A stretch of 64,000 nucleotides of DNA, taken from assembly GCF_001625305.1 (NCBI RefSeq), contig NW_017802824.1:3221062-3285061 (forward strand). The letters are read 5' to 3'. Below are positions 63,831 through 64,000 of this stretch, in pieces. Position 1 is the first letter of the stretch, and every line of letters starts with the position of its first letter. Under the pieces are notes generated by a model that worked only from the letters and a program-made list of their open reading frames with translations, made no database searches and was not told the DNA's origin. A program made the position numbers and the translations under genes. The DNA is from Branchiostoma belcheri. Lineage: Eukaryota; Chordata; Leptocardii; Amphioxiformes; Branchiostomatidae.

Positions 63831-64000
63831 CACAAAGACAGACAAAAGACCCCTTTTCAACCTTACAAACAATTTCATTCACTTCCTATATCTCTTAACA
63901 AGCTCAATATTGATAGATTATGTGAAGTAACATTATATATAATATGCAAACCATGTGCAGTGCACACTCCTTACACAGCAGCATTTTTGGACGGATTGTC

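Overview
This looks like nuclear DNA of a multicellular animal, most likely a cephalochordate (amphioxus, Branchiostoma). The inference rests on short exons with consensus GT/AG splice sites, extracellular module exons in symmetric phases (CUB, LDLa, sushi, EGF, C-type lectin, F5/8C), tRNA-derived SINEs, degenerate non-LTR retrotransposons and very many small inverted-repeat elements. No database search was possible, so the species is an inference. There is a 20-base N gap at 28894-28913.

Layout. Positions 1 to about 18980 hold no recognisable gene; they contain a TTAA-flanked piggyBac-like element, SINEs, LINE 3' ends, MITEs and tandem duplications. Gene A (+ strand, exons between 18984 and 37312) encodes a single-pass membrane protein: CUB, LDL-receptor class A, transmembrane helix and a proline-rich cytoplasmic tail with two PPxY motifs. 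Its signal-peptide exon was not found. A 15-kb intron separates the LDLa and membrane exons.

Gene B (+ strand, 42832-61538) can be joined from 26 exons with matching phases into one frame of 1412 codons plus stop. It encodes a secreted mosaic protein: signal peptide, PAN/apple, EGF, C-type lectin, F5/8C-like, CUB, short linker, F5/8C, sushi and four more F5/8C domains. Each of the last five F5/8C domains is a three-exon cassette with the same phase pattern, which points to tandem cassette duplication. The modules suggest binding of glycans or cell surfaces, as in innate recognition or matrix adhesion, but no ligand can be read from the sequence.

Both genes show small tandem duplications that copied an exon edge. 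A 147-bp unit carrying the LDLa splice acceptor is present three times, and the 3' end and donor of gene B exon 6 are present three times. One MITE family repeatedly sits within about 100 bp of exon boundaries. The last 2.4 kb (61540-64000) hold a MITE, the inverted 3' end of the LINE found in gene B intron 4, and unassigned AT-rich sequence.
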